From Herbaspirillum autotrophicum (GTDB lineage: Bacteria > Pseudomonadota > Gammaproteobacteria > Burkholderiales > Burkholderiaceae_D), in contig NZ_LFLS01000023.1 of assembly GCF_001189915.1 (NCBI RefSeq), forward strand, positions 1 through 64,000: a stretch of DNA of 64,000 nucleotides, written 5' to 3'. The notes under the pieces were generated by a model. The model saw only the letters and a list, made by a program, of their open reading frames with translations. It was not told the DNA's origin and made no database searches. Of the stretch, positions 37,994 through 47,567 are shown one piece after another. The translations under genes were made by a program, and so were the position numbers. The number at the start of each line of letters is the position of its first letter. Position 1 is the first letter of the stretch.

Positions 37994-38659
37994 TTGAGCC
38001 TCGATTTTTTGCCAGTCCTTGAAGGCTGGCCCGATCTGCTGCGCGGCGCGCTGGTCACGATAGAAATTACTGCCGCTTCGCTGGTGCTCGGATGCGTGCT
38101 CGGCCTGCTGGTCGGCCTCGGCCGGCTGGACCCGGGCAAACGCCTGCGCTACGGCATTTGCAGCATCTACGTTACCTTCATCCGCGGCACACCGTTGCTG
38201 GTCCAACTGTTCTTGTTGTTCTTCGGCTTGCCGCAGTTCGACATCCTGTTGCCGGCCTTCGTGTGCGGCATTCTCGGTCTCGGCATTTACTCGGGCGCTT
38301 ATGTTTCCGAAATCGTGCGCGGTGCGATCCAATCGGTCGACAAGGGTCAGATGGAAGCGGCCCGTTCGCTCGGCATGTCATCCGGCAAGGCAATGCGCAC
38401 CATCATCCTGCCGCAAGCGGTAGTGCGGATGATTCCGCCGCTCGGCAACGAATTCATCGCATTGATCAAGAACTCGGCACTGGTATCGCTGCTGACCATC
38501 GCCGATCTGATGCATGAAGGACAAAAAATCATCAGCGTTTCGTATCGTTCGCTGGAAGTGTACCTGGCCATCGCTCTCGTCTATCTGGTCCTGACCAGCC
38601 TGACCAGCATGGCGCTGCAACGCATCGAGAAGCGCCTGCGCGCAGGAGGAGCAGTGTAA
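37994..38659 (+). CDS. amino-acid ABC transporter permease
   Basis: A 221-residue permease of the HisM/GlnP type, with five membrane segments and the EAA loop [17 protein letters not shown] near residue 122. Translation begins at TTG, preceded by AAGGAGATTTAA, which fixes the start. It is the only permease, so it should form a homodimer. Its stop overlaps the ATPase ATG (TAATG). Confidence 0.92.
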   Translation: MSLDFLPVLEGWPDLLRGALVTIEITAASLVLGCVLGLLVGLGRLDPGKRLRYGICSIYVTFIRGTPLLVQLFLLFFGLPQFDILLPAFVCGILGLGIYSGAYVSEIVRGAIQSVDKGQMEAARSLGMSSGKAMRTIILPQAVVRMIPPLGNEFIALIKNSALVSLLTIADLMHEGQKIISVSYRSLEVYLAIALVYLVLTSLTSMALQRIEKRLRAGGAV

Positions 38660-39429
38660 TGACCGCCATGATTCAATTAAGCAAACTGGGCAAATCCTTT
38701 TCCGGTCATCGCATTCTGCACGGTATCGATCTGACCGTGGAAGCGTCACAGGTCATCGTCATCATCGGCCCCAGCGGCTCTGGCAAGAGTACCTTGCTGC
38801 GTTGCTGTAACGGTCTGGAAGTGGCGGAAGAAGGCAGCATTTCGATCTGCGGACAAGACTTGCTGGTCGACGGCAAAATGATGCCCGATCACGCGCTCAA
38901 TGAATTGCGCACGCAAGTCGGCATGGTGTTCCAGTCGTTCAATCTGTTTCCGCATCTGTCGGTACTGGAAAACGTCACGGTCGGACCGCGCAAGATTCTC
39001 GGCACCCACAAGGACGAAGCCGAACATCTGGCGCGCAGCCTGCTGGCCAAAGTCGGCCTCGCGGAAAAAGCCGATGCCATGCCAGCCACCTTGTCCGGCG
39101 GTCAAAAGCAACGCGTGGCGATTGCCCGTGCGCTGGCCATGCAACCGAAGGTCATGTTGTTTGACGAACCGACTTCGGCGCTCGACCCGGAACTCGTGGG
39201 TGAAGTGTTGCAAGTCATGAAGGCGCTCGCCAACGAAGGCATGACCATGATCGTGGTCACGCATGAAATGGGATTTGCACGCGAAGTCGCTGATGTGGTG
39301 GTGGTCATGGATCAAGGCCGTATTGTCGAAGCCGGCGCACCGGATCACATTTTCGTCAATCCGACGCAGGAACGCACCCGCAGCTTCTTGCAAGCGGTAC
39401 TGTCCCGCAATCAGCAACAAGGAACGTAA
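38659..39429 (+). CDS. amino-acid ABC transporter ATP-binding protein
   Basis: A 256-residue ATPase of the HisP/GlnQ type. Walker [10 protein letters not shown] near residue 37, Q-loop [14 protein letters not shown] near 90, signature LSGGQKQR near 147, Walker [13 protein letters not shown] near 170 and switch His in VTHEMGFA. It energises the importer with the preceding permease and binding protein. It is separated from hutG by 2 bp. Confidence 0.94.
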   Translation: MTAMIQLSKLGKSFSGHRILHGIDLTVEASQVIVIIGPSGSGKSTLLRCCNGLEVAEEGSISICGQDLLVDGKMMPDHALNELRTQVGMVFQSFNLFPHLSVLENVTVGPRKILGTHKDEAEHLARSLLAKVGLAEKADAMPATLSGGQKQRVAIARALAMQPKVMLFDEPTSALDPELVGEVLQVMKALANEGMTMIVVTHEMGFAREVADVVVVMDQGRIVEAGAPDHIFVNPTQERTRSFLQAVLSRNQQQGT

Positions 39430-39431
39430 GC

Positions 39432-40364
39432 ATGAACGATCCTATCTGGACTGGCCGGCTGGACGAAGATACGGCCGGTGATACCCGTCGTCTGCATCAG
39501 GTGGTGCAGCCGTTCGACGCCACCGTGACCGGCGGCAGCGCCTTGATCGGTTTTGCCTGCGACGAAGGCGTACGCCGTAATCACGGGCGCATCGGTGCGG
39601 CGCAAGGACCCTATGCGATTCGCCGCATGCTGGCGAATCTGCCGGCGCACCGGATCACGCAACTGGCCGATGCCGGCAATGTGGTCTGCGATGACGGCGA
39701 TCTGGAACGGGCGCAACAGCGTCTGGCGGAACGCATCGCTCAGGTCATGGGGCAAGGCAATCTGCCGCTGATCCTGGGCGGCGGTCACGAAGTCGCTTAT
39801 GGCAGCTTTCTCGGCATCACCCGTCATCTGGGCGCGACGCTGCAACAACGTAAATTGCTGATCATCAATTTCGATGCCCACTTCGATTTGCGTACCGCCG
39901 ATTGCTCCACCTCCGGCACACCGTTTCTGCAAATGGCGCAATGGTGCGAGCAAGCCAAGGTCGACTTCCGTTATGTTTGCTATGGCATCAGCGAATTGGG
40001 CAACACGCCGGCATTGTTCAACCGGGCGCGTCAACTGGATGTGCAATTTCATATGGATCGCGATGTTGCAGAGCGCAGTCTGGATATCATCGATCAGGAA
40101 TTGCGTACGCAACTTGATGGTGTCACCGACGTTTATCTGACGATCGATCTGGATGTCTTGCCAGGAGAAAAGGCTCCCGGCGTCTCGGCGCCTGCGCCTT
40201 ACGGCATGGCATTGGAAAAGGTCGAACGGCTGGTGGCGACGATCAAATCCAGCGGCAAGCTGATTGCCGCCGATATCGCCGAATGCAATCCGACTTACGA
40301 CCGCGATGGCATGACTGCCCGCGTCGCGGCACGGCTGGCGCACCTGATCCTGCAACCGCAATAA
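39432..40364 (+). CDS. hutG: formimidoylglutamase HutG (ureohydrolase family)
   Basis: A 310-residue arginase/agmatinase-fold enzyme. Mn ligands are in GGGHEVAYGS near residue 118, INFDAHFDLR near 143 and TIDLDVLPG near 237. The N-terminus with GFACDEGVRRNHGRIGAAQGP near residue 40 is typical of HutG. It hydrolyses N-formimino-L-glutamate to glutamate and formamide, the last step of one histidine-degradation route. hutH, hutU and hutI are not in the window. It is downstream of the ABC importer in one operon. Confidence 0.88.
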   Translation: MNDPIWTGRLDEDTAGDTRRLHQVVQPFDATVTGGSALIGFACDEGVRRNHGRIGAAQGPYAIRRMLANLPAHRITQLADAGNVVCDDGDLERAQQRLAERIAQVMGQGNLPLILGGGHEVAYGSFLGITRHLGATLQQRKLLIINFDAHFDLRTADCSTSGTPFLQMAQWCEQAKVDFRYVCYGISELGNTPALFNRARQLDVQFHMDRDVAERSLDIIDQELRTQLDGVTDVYLTIDLDVLPGEKAPGVSAPAPYGMALEKVERLVATIKSSGKLIAADIAECNPTYDRDGMTARVAARLAHLILQPQ

Positions 40365-40376
40365 ATCAAGACGCTG

Positions 40377-40404
40377 CCGCAGGTTCGCTCCGGGCGACCT
40401 GCGG
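40377..40404 (+). terminator. stem-loop after hutG
   Basis: CCGCAGGT (40377-40384) pairs perfectly with ACCTGCGG (40397-40404) around a 12-base loop. The tract after it is T/C-rich but not a clean T-run, so it may be a weak terminator or a processing site between hutG and hutD. Confidence 0.45.
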
Positions 40405-40430
40405 TCTGCTTCTGGCTTCGTCTTTCGGCT

Positions 40431-40482
40431 GTTTTTCGCTTCAGTTTTTTACTTCGGCCTTTTACTTCAGTCTTTACTTTAT
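40431..40482 (+). repeat. degenerate pyrimidine-rich tandem repeats
   Basis: Three to four imperfect units of the type TTTTACTTCAG (variants TTTTTCGCTTCAG, TTTTTTACTTCGG, TTTTACTTCAG, TCTTTACTTT) lie between hutG and hutD. The strand is almost purine-free. No gene is here. It may serve no function or may influence translation of hutD. Confidence 0.5.
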
Positions 40483-40515
40483 CTATCGCCCCCGTCTGCG
40501 GGCGGCGACCACATT

Positions 40516-41094
40516 ATGCCGATCGTCATCGCTCAAACCAACCAGCTCAGCATGCGCTGGAAAAATGGTGGCGGCATCACGCGTGAAATCATCCGCGCCC
40601 CGCAAGGCAGTTCGCTGGAATCATTCGACTGGCGCATCAGTATCGCCACCGTGCATCAAGGTGGCGCCTTTTCCATATTCCCCGGCATTGATCGTTCGAT
40701 TGCCATCCTCGATGGTCAGGGAATCGCGCTCACGCATGCCGGCACGGTGCGGCAACTGACCCAGCGCAGCGATATCTTTTCTTTTTCCGGAGATGATGAA
40801 GTGGATTCGGCACTGATCGCCGGCAGCATCATCGATTTCAACGTGATGACGCGGCGCGATGTTTACCGGCACCAGGTACAGCGTCTGATTCAAACGGGAA
40901 AAACCACGATTTCGAGTCAGGCCGACCTGACCATGCTGTATCTGATCAACGGCCATTGCATGCTTGATGAACCGCATGGGTTACGACCGCTGCATGCCGG
41001 TGACGCCGTGCTGTTCAATGCCGGCGACGCCCCTTGCATGCTCGATACCCGCTGCGCTGAACTGATGCAGGTCCAACTCTGGCATCAGCGCTGA
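40516..41094 (+). CDS. hutD: HutD family protein
   Basis: A 192-residue cupin-like protein. HutD features are the start QTNQLSMRWKNGGGITREI, SFDWRISIATVHQGGAFSIFPGIDR near residue 35, and GDAVLFNAGDAP near the C-terminus. HutD is encoded in many hut operons and is thought to restrain histidine catabolism, but its activity is not established. It supports the assignment of hutG upstream. A 151-bp gap with a stem-loop and repeats separates the two. Confidence 0.88.
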   Translation: MPIVIAQTNQLSMRWKNGGGITREIIRAPQGSSLESFDWRISIATVHQGGAFSIFPGIDRSIAILDGQGIALTHAGTVRQLTQRSDIFSFSGDDEVDSALIAGSIIDFNVMTRRDVYRHQVQRLIQTGKTTISSQADLTMLYLINGHCMLDEPHGLRPLHAGDAVLFNAGDAPCMLDTRCAELMQVQLWHQR

Positions 41095-41102
41095 CGCGGT
41101 TT

Positions 41103-42728
41103 TTAAGTCGGCTGCTGGCCGGTAATGCTGAGTGCCACGGCTTCCGCGACCTTGATGCCGTCAATCGACGCCGACATGATGCCTCCCGCATAGCCGGCAC
41201 CTTCGCCGGCCGGATACAAACCCTTGGTATTGATGCTTTGCAGATTGTGATCGTCGCGGCGAATTCGTACCGGTGAAGAGGTACGGGTTTCAACTCCGGT
41301 CAGCACCGCGTCGTTCATCGCATAGCCGCGAATCTGCTTGTCGAAGACCGGCAAGGCTTCGCGGATCGCAGCAATCGCATAGTCCGGCAATGAAGTCGAC
41401 AAATCGCCCAGCAACACGCCCGGTTTATACGATGGTTCGACACTGCCAAGCACGGTCGATGGCCGTTGCGCCAGAAAATCGCCGACCAGTTGACCCGGTG
41501 CATCATAGTTGTTGCCGCCGAGTTCATAGGCGCGCGACTCCCATGCACGTTGAAAATCGATTCCAGCCAGCGGATGGCCCGGATAGTCAGCCGGTGTAAT
41601 GCCGACCACAATACCGCTGTTGGCATTCCGTTCATTGCGCGAATACTGGCTCATGCCGTTGGTGACCACCCGTCCCGGTTCCGACGTGGCCGCCACGACG
41701 GTGCCACCCGGGCACATGCAAAAGCTGTAGACGGCACGGCCATTGCTGGCGTGATGCACCAACTTGTAATCGGCAGCCCCCAGAATCGGATGGCCGGCGC
41801 TGGGACCGAAGCGACATTTGTCGATCAGCGATTGCGGATGTTCGGCGCGAAAGCCAATCGAAAATGGCTTGGCTTCCATGTAGACGCCGCGCTCATGCAA
41901 CATCTGGAAAGTATCGCGGGCACTGTGGCCAATCGCCAGCACCACATGATCGGCGGCAATATATTCACCGCCGGCCAGTATCACGCCACGCACCTGACCA
42001 CCGTCCTTTTCAGGGCTGATATCGATATCATCAACCTTTTGCTGAAAGCGGAATTCACCACCGAGTGCTTCAATCGTGGCCCGCATCTGTTCCACCATCT
42101 TGACCAGACGGAAGGTACCGATATGCGGCTTGCTGACATACATGATTTCCGGCGGTGCATCGGCTTTGACGAATTCGCTCAGCACCTTGCGGCCGTAATG
42201 CTTGGGATCTTTGACTTGGCTATACAGCTTGCCATCCGAAAACGTACCGGCACCGCCTTCGCCGAACTGCACGTTCGATTCCGGGTGCAGTTCGCGTTTG
42301 CGCCACAGCCCCCAGGTATCCTTGGTGCGTTCGCGCACAATCTTGCCGCGCTCCAGAATGATCGGGCAAAAACCCATCTGCGCCAGAATCAGTCCGGCAA
42401 AAATACCGCACGGACCAGTACCGATGACCACCGGCCGCTTTTCCGGCACCGCGCTGGCGTGCGTCACATACTTATAGGAGGTATCCGGTGTCGGTGCGAC
42501 ATGCGGCTTGCCCTGATGCTTGCGCAGCACGGCCGCCTCGTCATCGACTTCGACGTCAACGCTGTAGGTCAGAACAATCGCCGATTTCTTGCGGGCATCG
42601 TAGCTGCGGCGAAACAGTTCAACGCGCTTCAGTTGCGTGGCATCAATACCGAGGCGCGCAAGAATGGCGGCCGTCAGGTCGGCTTCGGGATGGTCGAGGG
42701 GGAGTTGTATTTCTGTCAGTCGCAGCAT
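41103..42728 (-). CDS. FAD-dependent dehydrogenase, COG2509 type
   Basis: A 541-residue flavoprotein. After an N-terminal domain of about 90 residues comes the FAD-binding motif VIGTGPCGIFAGLILAQMG, then RELHPESNVQFGEGGAGTFSDGKLYSQ, the signature of this uncharacterised group. The C-terminus has GLYPAGEGAGYAGGIMSASIDG, the second FAD contact. The substrate is unknown. It is convergent with hutD (8-bp gap). The long plus-strand open frame over this gene is a shadow. Confidence 0.9.
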   Translation of the reverse strand: MLRLTEIQLPLDHPEADLTAAILARLGIDATQLKRVELFRRSYDARKKSAIVLTYSVDVEVDDEAAVLRKHQGKPHVAPTPDTSYKYVTHASAVPEKRPVVIGTGPCGIFAGLILAQMGFCPIILERGKIVRERTKDTWGLWRKRELHPESNVQFGEGGAGTFSDGKLYSQVKDPKHYGRKVLSEFVKADAPPEIMYVSKPHIGTFRLVKMVEQMRATIEALGGEFRFQQKVDDIDISPEKDGGQVRGVILAGGEYIAADHVVLAIGHSARDTFQMLHERGVYMEAKPFSIGFRAEHPQSLIDKCRFGPSAGHPILGAADYKLVHHASNGRAVYSFCMCPGGTVVAATSEPGRVVTNGMSQYSRNERNANSGIVVGITPADYPGHPLAGIDFQRAWESRAYELGGNNYDAPGQLVGDFLAQRPSTVLGSVEPSYKPGVLLGDLSTSLPDYAIAAIREALPVFDKQIRGYAMNDAVLTGVETRTSSPVRIRRDDHNLQSINTKGLYPAGEGAGYAGGIMSASIDGIKVAEAVALSITGQQPT

Positions 42729-42833
42729 GCGCAGTGTTCCGGTAAAGTGCGCCGATGCGGGTCGGCGGCTTGCAGCCGGTATTCTACTCTACAGCGCCCG
42801 CCGGATCACGTCCGGCGTGGCACTTGCCGCACT

Positions 42834-44027
42834 TTACCAATACGAGGCGTGTTCGTCCTGCAATGGACGTTTGGCACTGCGCCGGCTGCATCCTTCCCAG
42901 CCGGCAACCACGATCAGGATCACGGTGGTCAGGCCGCTCACCATCAGCAGATCGGTGACAAAAGAGAGCGGCGCCAGAAGCGCCAGCAATACCAGCCCGA
43001 CGATATGCGACAACGGAAAGCGGCGATACACGACTTTTTTGTAGATCGCATTGCCAACCAGATAAATCACCGGTCCGGCAATCAATACCACCGCCGAGAC
43101 CATGTCGATGCGGCCGTCCGGATGCGCAATCACCAGCTCGTTGCCGACCGCCGAGACGATGATGCCGGCGACGATAATGACGTGTACATAATTGAAATAG
43201 GAACCGATCAGCCCCTGATCATCGGCATGGGTAATCGCTTCGGTGCCGTCTTTGCTGCTGGTATCGAAATACACCCACCACATCGCCAGACTGCCGAGGA
43301 AAGTCGCCACGAATGCGATCAGGACCGGCGCTTCCCATTGTTCCGAATGCGCAATCGAGGCACCGCTGATCAGCAAGGCCTCGCCCAGCGCCACAATCAC
43401 GAACAGTTGGCAGCGTTCGGCCAGGTGACCGCCTTCAATCGTCCACTCGGAAGTCCTGGTACGCCCCATACCCGGCAGCGCAAAGCCGATCATCGGCGAA
43501 CAGTATTCACAGAGAATGGCAATCGCCCATAACCACAGGCGCTGCTCTTCCAGATAGCCGCCGGCAATCCAGAATGCCGCCGAGATGCACAACCATCCGA
43601 GCATGCGCTTGAAGTTGGGCGCCAGGCTATGCCGGTTGCCGAGAATGCCCAGCACGAACAGCGTCCGTCCGACCTGCACGGCGGCGACCGCATAGCCGAA
43701 GATCAGGGCACGTCCGGTGAATGCTTCCGGAATCGCCGCTGCCATCACCAGTCCGATCAGCATGATGCTGAACAGCAAGAAACGGATCGGCAAGGTTTCC
43801 GGATCGAACCAGTTGGTGACCCAGATGGTGTATTGCCAGGCCATCCATACCGCCACCCACAGCACGAAGGTTTGGGCCGCGCCAATCAAGGTCAGATTAC
43901 CGAGCAGGCTGTGCGACAACTGCGTCACCGCAAACACATAAATCAGGTCAAAGAACAGCTCGACAAACGAAACATGCGCTTCGTGGCCGTCTCGGACCCG
44001 CAGTAACTGGCGCTGTATTTTTTTCAT
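42834..44027 (-). CDS. low temperature requirement protein A (LtrA)
   Basis: A 397-residue membrane protein with about ten hydrophobic segments. The family signature VSFVELFFDLIYVFAVTQLSH is near residue 20, and ERCQLFVIVALGEALLISGASI near residue 205 is the second conserved region. LtrA was named from a Listeria cold-growth mutant; its biochemical function is unknown. No neighbour suggests a specific role. Confidence 0.9.
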   Translation of the reverse strand: MKKIQRQLLRVRDGHEAHVSFVELFFDLIYVFAVTQLSHSLLGNLTLIGAAQTFVLWVAVWMAWQYTIWVTNWFDPETLPIRFLLFSIMLIGLVMAAAIPEAFTGRALIFGYAVAAVQVGRTLFVLGILGNRHSLAPNFKRMLGWLCISAAFWIAGGYLEEQRLWLWAIAILCEYCSPMIGFALPGMGRTRTSEWTIEGGHLAERCQLFVIVALGEALLISGASIAHSEQWEAPVLIAFVATFLGSLAMWWVYFDTSSKDGTEAITHADDQGLIGSYFNYVHVIIVAGIIVSAVGNELVIAHPDGRIDMVSAVVLIAGPVIYLVGNAIYKKVVYRRFPLSHIVGLVLLALLAPLSFVTDLLMVSGLTTVILIVVAGWEGCSRRSAKRPLQDEHASYW

Positions 44028-44147
44028 GACGACACGGAAAAATTATTGGATGAACAACATCCTCGCACGCAGGCGACCAGCAACACAAGCTTGAGCCGCT
44101 TTCGCAACGCATCTTAGTTGCGTATTTTTCACAATAGGCCCGGACAG

Positions 44148-44774
44148 CTAATACAAGCTGCTTTTTACCCGCTCGGGCAGCGCCTGATCGTATGCGGCGC
44201 CATCGATACCGGCATTGGTGGCAGCAGACAATATTTGCCCCGGCGTCGGCAAACTGCCCGGCTTGATTTGCGCTGCCGGATTCCACAAGCCGGCGCGAAC
44301 TACCGCCCGCGAACATTGGAAAAAAGCGGCCTCGACGGTGACGATCAATACCAGCTTGGGCAATTTTCCGGCTATCGCATAGCGTTGCAACAGGGCGGGA
44401 TCGGCGCTGATGCGGGCGCGGCCATTGATACGCAATGTCTCACCCTGACCCGGTATCAGGAACAGCAACGCTAATTGCGGGTTCTCAATCAGATTGCGCA
44501 AACTATCAATGCGGTTGTTGCCGCGCCGTTCGGGAATGATCACGGTCTTGGCATCGACCACATCCACAAAACCGGCGGGGTCGCCCCGCGGCGAGCAATC
44601 CAAGCCCTGCGGCCCGGCCGTGGCCAGCGCCAGAAACGGCGAGGCGGCTATCCACTGACGGTAATTGTCATCAATGTGATCCAGCTCTTTCGCCAGCGAC
44701 GCCCCGGCCGGCGCATCGAACATTGCCTGCAAGGCGCTGTGCGTAGTGATATCGAATTCAGGATTGCTGATCAT
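44148..44774 (-). CDS. pyridoxamine 5'-phosphate oxidase family flavoprotein
   Basis: A 208-residue split-barrel FMN protein. Motifs are FLALATAGPQGLDCSPRGDPAGFV near residue 46, ERRGNNRIDSLRNLIENPQLALLFLIPG near 82, and RINGRARIS near 113. This corresponds to the PPOX subgroup sometimes named MSMEG_1061-like. It is probably a flavin-dependent reductase; the substrate is unknown. ATG at 44774 is preceded by AAGGAG, so the longer frame reaching into mnmC is rejected. It begins 11 bp after the mnmC stop. Confidence 0.86.
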   Translation of the reverse strand: MISNPEFDITTHSALQAMFDAPAGASLAKELDHIDDNYRQWIAASPFLALATAGPQGLDCSPRGDPAGFVDVVDAKTVIIPERRGNNRIDSLRNLIENPQLALLFLIPGQGETLRINGRARISADPALLQRYAIAGKLPKLVLIVTVEAAFFQCSRAVVRAGLWNPAAQIKPGSLPTPGQILSAATNAGIDGAAYDQALPERVKSSLY

Positions 44775-44785
44775 CCCCGGCTCCT

Positions 44786-46660
44786 TCATGAAAAATCTGA
44801 TTTCCGCGCCGCTTTCAATGCAAAGCGCGCCGGATCCAGTAGCGCCGCCAGATCGCGCCCCATCGGCAACGGCTCCCCCTCCATCTGGCAAGCCAGCAAC
44901 TCGGCTGCCAGCGGCGACCATATCAGGCCGCGTGAAGCGTAGCCGAGCAATCCATGCAAACCCGGCAGACGCGGCAAGTCCGCCAGACGACAGTCGGCAG
45001 TGGCCGCTTGCCGGGCTCCGGAATCCGGCAACGCGCCCACCAATGGCAAGCGATCTGCCGCCACACAACGAAATCCGACGCGGCCAACGAGCGTCGTCGC
45101 ATCAACGGTCATGCTCAGCGCCGGCAACATCTGCTGCAGTTTGTGCAAGTTATCGAGATGGCTTTGCACCCGCAATGCCGGGTCGTGATCATCATCGTAA
45201 CTGGCGCCGAGACTGACGATTCCGGCTGCCGGCGGGGTCAGGTAACCATCGCCGCACAAGGCAAATGGCAGCGTCGACAGCACACCCGTCGCCGGTAAAT
45301 GCGTGACCTGTCCGCGCAATGCGGTCAGCGGCAGCGTCTGCGCCTGCATGAATTGCAACGCACCCATGCCATTCGCCAGAATCACTGCCGGGGCCTGTGC
45401 CAGCACGCGGCCATCGGCGGCCAGCGCCTGCCATTGATCGTCAATCCGCTGCAGCGTCGTTGCTCCTTGCCCGAAATGTCGCGTCAGGCAGGTGCCGCAA
45501 GCGCGCAACATAGCCTCGCATACCGAAGCCGGATTGAGCCAGCCGCCATCCGGGAAGTACCAGCCGCTGCCGGTGCGCAGGCCCAATCTGGCGCTGGCCT
45601 GATCGGCGTCCAGCCATTGCGCGTAATCATCGGGATAGTGCCAGTGCCGGGCGGCCTGTTCGAATGCGGCGGCCTGCTCCGGATCGCGTGCCACCTGCAG
45701 TATGCCGCAGCGGGCGCCACGCAATTGAGGGAAGCCGCCAATGCGCGCCCAGACTTGCTGCGCAAACAAATAAGCCTGCCGCGTCAAGCGTGCTGCCGGG
45801 TTATCGTCGCGCGAAATCGCCGGCATGTATACCCCGGCCAGATTGCCCGATGCCTCCTGCGCCGGACCGTCATGCGTTTCGATCAGGTCAAGCTGCCAGC
45901 CGCGCAGCGCCAGACTTTCACAGACCGCGCTGCCGGCCAGACCGGCACCGATCACGATGGCGCGTCGGGCGCTGTGCGGTACAACACGCGGCCAGGCATG
46001 TTGCCAGCGTGGTGCAAATCTGGCGCGGAGCGGCGTCGATTGCTCATCACGAATGAATCCGGCCGACGCCAATGCGCGCCGCACTGACTCTTGTTCATCC
46101 TGAGTGCCGCCATCCACCGCCAGCAATGCCTGCGGCGCTGCCAGTCGGGCCAGTCGCCGGGGTAAATATGGCGCAGCGCCGAGCACTGATAACGTGGTAT
46201 TGGTCAGACAGAACGCATCGATGCCGGCACCAATCTGTGGCAGCGTCAGCGCCGGATCACCGACGATCAGCGTCAACACGATGCGTTGCTGTTGCAGGAA
46301 CAGGCGGTGGTAACCGCTTACCGCAGGCGGCCACTGCGCAATCAATTCTGCGGCTGCTATCGCAGTGGCGGCCAATGGCGCCAGCGCTGCCTGCAATTGC
46401 CGGCGCGACAGCGGCTGCGACAACAGCGCCAGATAGTGCAACTGCTGCGGTCCGTTCGGATCATCTCGCAAGGCGGCGGCGGTCAGCAAAAAGTGCAGGC
46501 CGTCGCCGAAATCCGTATTGAGGATCACAAACCGCTCACGCTGCTGCCACATGCCTGCCAGCTCACCGGCTGCCGGCAATTGCGCGCGAAGTCGCTCAGC
46601 GGCTGACGCAACTGTTGCCTGACTGACATCGATGGAAGGGGTGATCGGATGCATGTGCAA
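44786..46660 (-). CDS. mnmC: MnmC-type FAD oxidoreductase with degraded methyltransferase half
   Basis: A 624-residue protein. The C-terminal half (from about 230) is an intact MnmC FAD-dependent DAO-fold oxidoreductase: IVIGAGLAGSAVCESLALRG, EASGNLAGVYMPAIS, and GLLGYASRGLIWSPLAAELLA. It removes the carboxymethyl group of cmnm5s2U34 in tRNA. The N-terminal methyltransferase half is eroded: the usual FGTGLNFL appears as FGDGLHFL, the DGFAPAKNP-type catalytic loop is replaced by DAFCLTNT, and the segment before it is shortened. It may therefore perform only the first of the two MnmC steps. Confidence 0.86.
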   Translation of the reverse strand: MHMHPITPSIDVSQATVASAAERLRAQLPAAGELAGMWQQRERFVILNTDFGDGLHFLLTAAALRDDPNGPQQLHYLALLSQPLSRRQLQAALAPLAATAIAAAELIAQWPPAVSGYHRLFLQQQRIVLTLIVGDPALTLPQIGAGIDAFCLTNTTLSVLGAAPYLPRRLARLAAPQALLAVDGGTQDEQESVRRALASAGFIRDEQSTPLRARFAPRWQHAWPRVVPHSARRAIVIGAGLAGSAVCESLALRGWQLDLIETHDGPAQEASGNLAGVYMPAISRDDNPAARLTRQAYLFAQQVWARIGGFPQLRGARCGILQVARDPEQAAAFEQAARHWHYPDDYAQWLDADQASARLGLRTGSGWYFPDGGWLNPASVCEAMLRACGTCLTRHFGQGATTLQRIDDQWQALAADGRVLAQAPAVILANGMGALQFMQAQTLPLTALRGQVTHLPATGVLSTLPFALCGDGYLTPPAAGIVSLGASYDDDHDPALRVQSHLDNLHKLQQMLPALSMTVDATTLVGRVGFRCVAADRLPLVGALPDSGARQAATADCRLADLPRLPGLHGLLGYASRGLIWSPLAAELLACQMEGEPLPMGRDLAALLDPARFALKAARKSDFS

Positions 46661-46733
46661 AAGTCAGACTGAAACCGTGATTGTAACGAGCCTGCAAAAA
46701 GACACCGGGCAAAGAGAACTGAAAAGAATCGTC

Positions 46734-46773
46734 TTGACAGTATTTACGGCAGAACCATATTCTGTATACAGAA
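46734..46773 (+). promoter_or_regulatory. promoter and palindromic operator of the GntR gene
   Basis: TTGACA (46734-46739), 18-bp spacer, TATTCT (46758-46763). A perfect 14-bp palindrome TTCTGTATACAGAA (46760-46773) overlaps the -10 box and start point, in the style of FadR/VanR-type GntR operators. It implies autorepression. Confidence 0.78.
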
Positions 46774-46799
46774 CACGGAACACATATCAAGGTCACTTC

Positions 46800-47504
46800 A
46801 TGTACAAAATTGATGCCCCTGCGCAACTGATCGAGCAGGTCTACGACGCCATTCTCGATGCCATCTGCGACGGCACGCTGGCACCGAATGCGCGGATTAC
46901 TCAGGAAGGCCTGGCCGAAACACTGGGCGTTTCGCGGCAACCGATCTTGCAGGCATTTCATTTGCTCAAGCGTCAGGGCTTCATTGAAGAAAGCGGTCGC
47001 AAGGGTGTCATGGTGACGCCGATTGATCCGCAAAAACTGGTGCAGCTCTATCAGGTACGGTCGGCGCTCGATGGCCTGGCCGCACGCGAGACCGCGCTCA
47101 GATGGAAAAAGAATCCGGATCAGGCGGCGGCGCAACAGGGACTGGATTTGCTGGCGCGTGGCCGGCGCGCCGGCAAGGCCGGTGTGATGACCGAACTGAT
47201 CAAGGCCGATATGGATTTCCATCAATTCATTTATCACGCCTCGGGCAATCCGATGATTGCCGAAGCCACCGCACTGCACTGGCAACACATCCGGCGCGCC
47301 ATGGGTGCAATTCTGCGCAACGATGCGCACACCCGCAGCACGGTGTGGGATGAACATGCCGCCATCCTCGACGCCATCATCGCCGGCAAGGCCAGCGTCG
47401 CCGACAATCTGGCGCGCCAGCATGCCGAACGCGCGGCCGATCATCTGGCCACCACGCTGATGAGCAATGAGTACGCGTCCCAACGACCGGCCATGCCGGC
47501 CTGA
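46800..47504 (+). CDS. GntR-family regulator, FCD type
   Basis: A 234-residue protein with an N-terminal winged HTH (residues 10-72; GLAETLGVSRQPILQAFHLL and KRQGFIEES) and a C-terminal FCD effector domain (LYQVRSALDGLAARETAL; DMDFHQFIYHASGNP; and a late HAAILDAIIAGKAS). The His residues of the metal or acid-binding FCD pocket are present. ATG at 46800 is used, with AAGG upstream; the longer frame would run through the promoter. It probably regulates the AEC-family carrier 63 bp downstream. Confidence 0.87.
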   Translation: MYKIDAPAQLIEQVYDAILDAICDGTLAPNARITQEGLAETLGVSRQPILQAFHLLKRQGFIEESGRKGVMVTPIDPQKLVQLYQVRSALDGLAARETALRWKKNPDQAAAQQGLDLLARGRRAGKAGVMTELIKADMDFHQFIYHASGNPMIAEATALHWQHIRRAMGAILRNDAHTRSTVWDEHAAILDAIIAGKASVADNLARQHAERAADHLATTLMSNEYASQRPAMPA

Positions 47505-47567
47505 GCCTGAGCCCGCCACGCAGGCGCAGTCCTTTCATCATTTTTCCATTTCATCCGTCAGCGCCAC

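Noticed and set aside
41466..43532. A 688-codon plus-strand open frame across the flavoprotein and LtrA genes
   Set aside because: It is antisense to two genes with clear FAD and membrane motifs, is rich in His/Arg/Gln as expected for a shadow frame, and has no domain or ribosome site.
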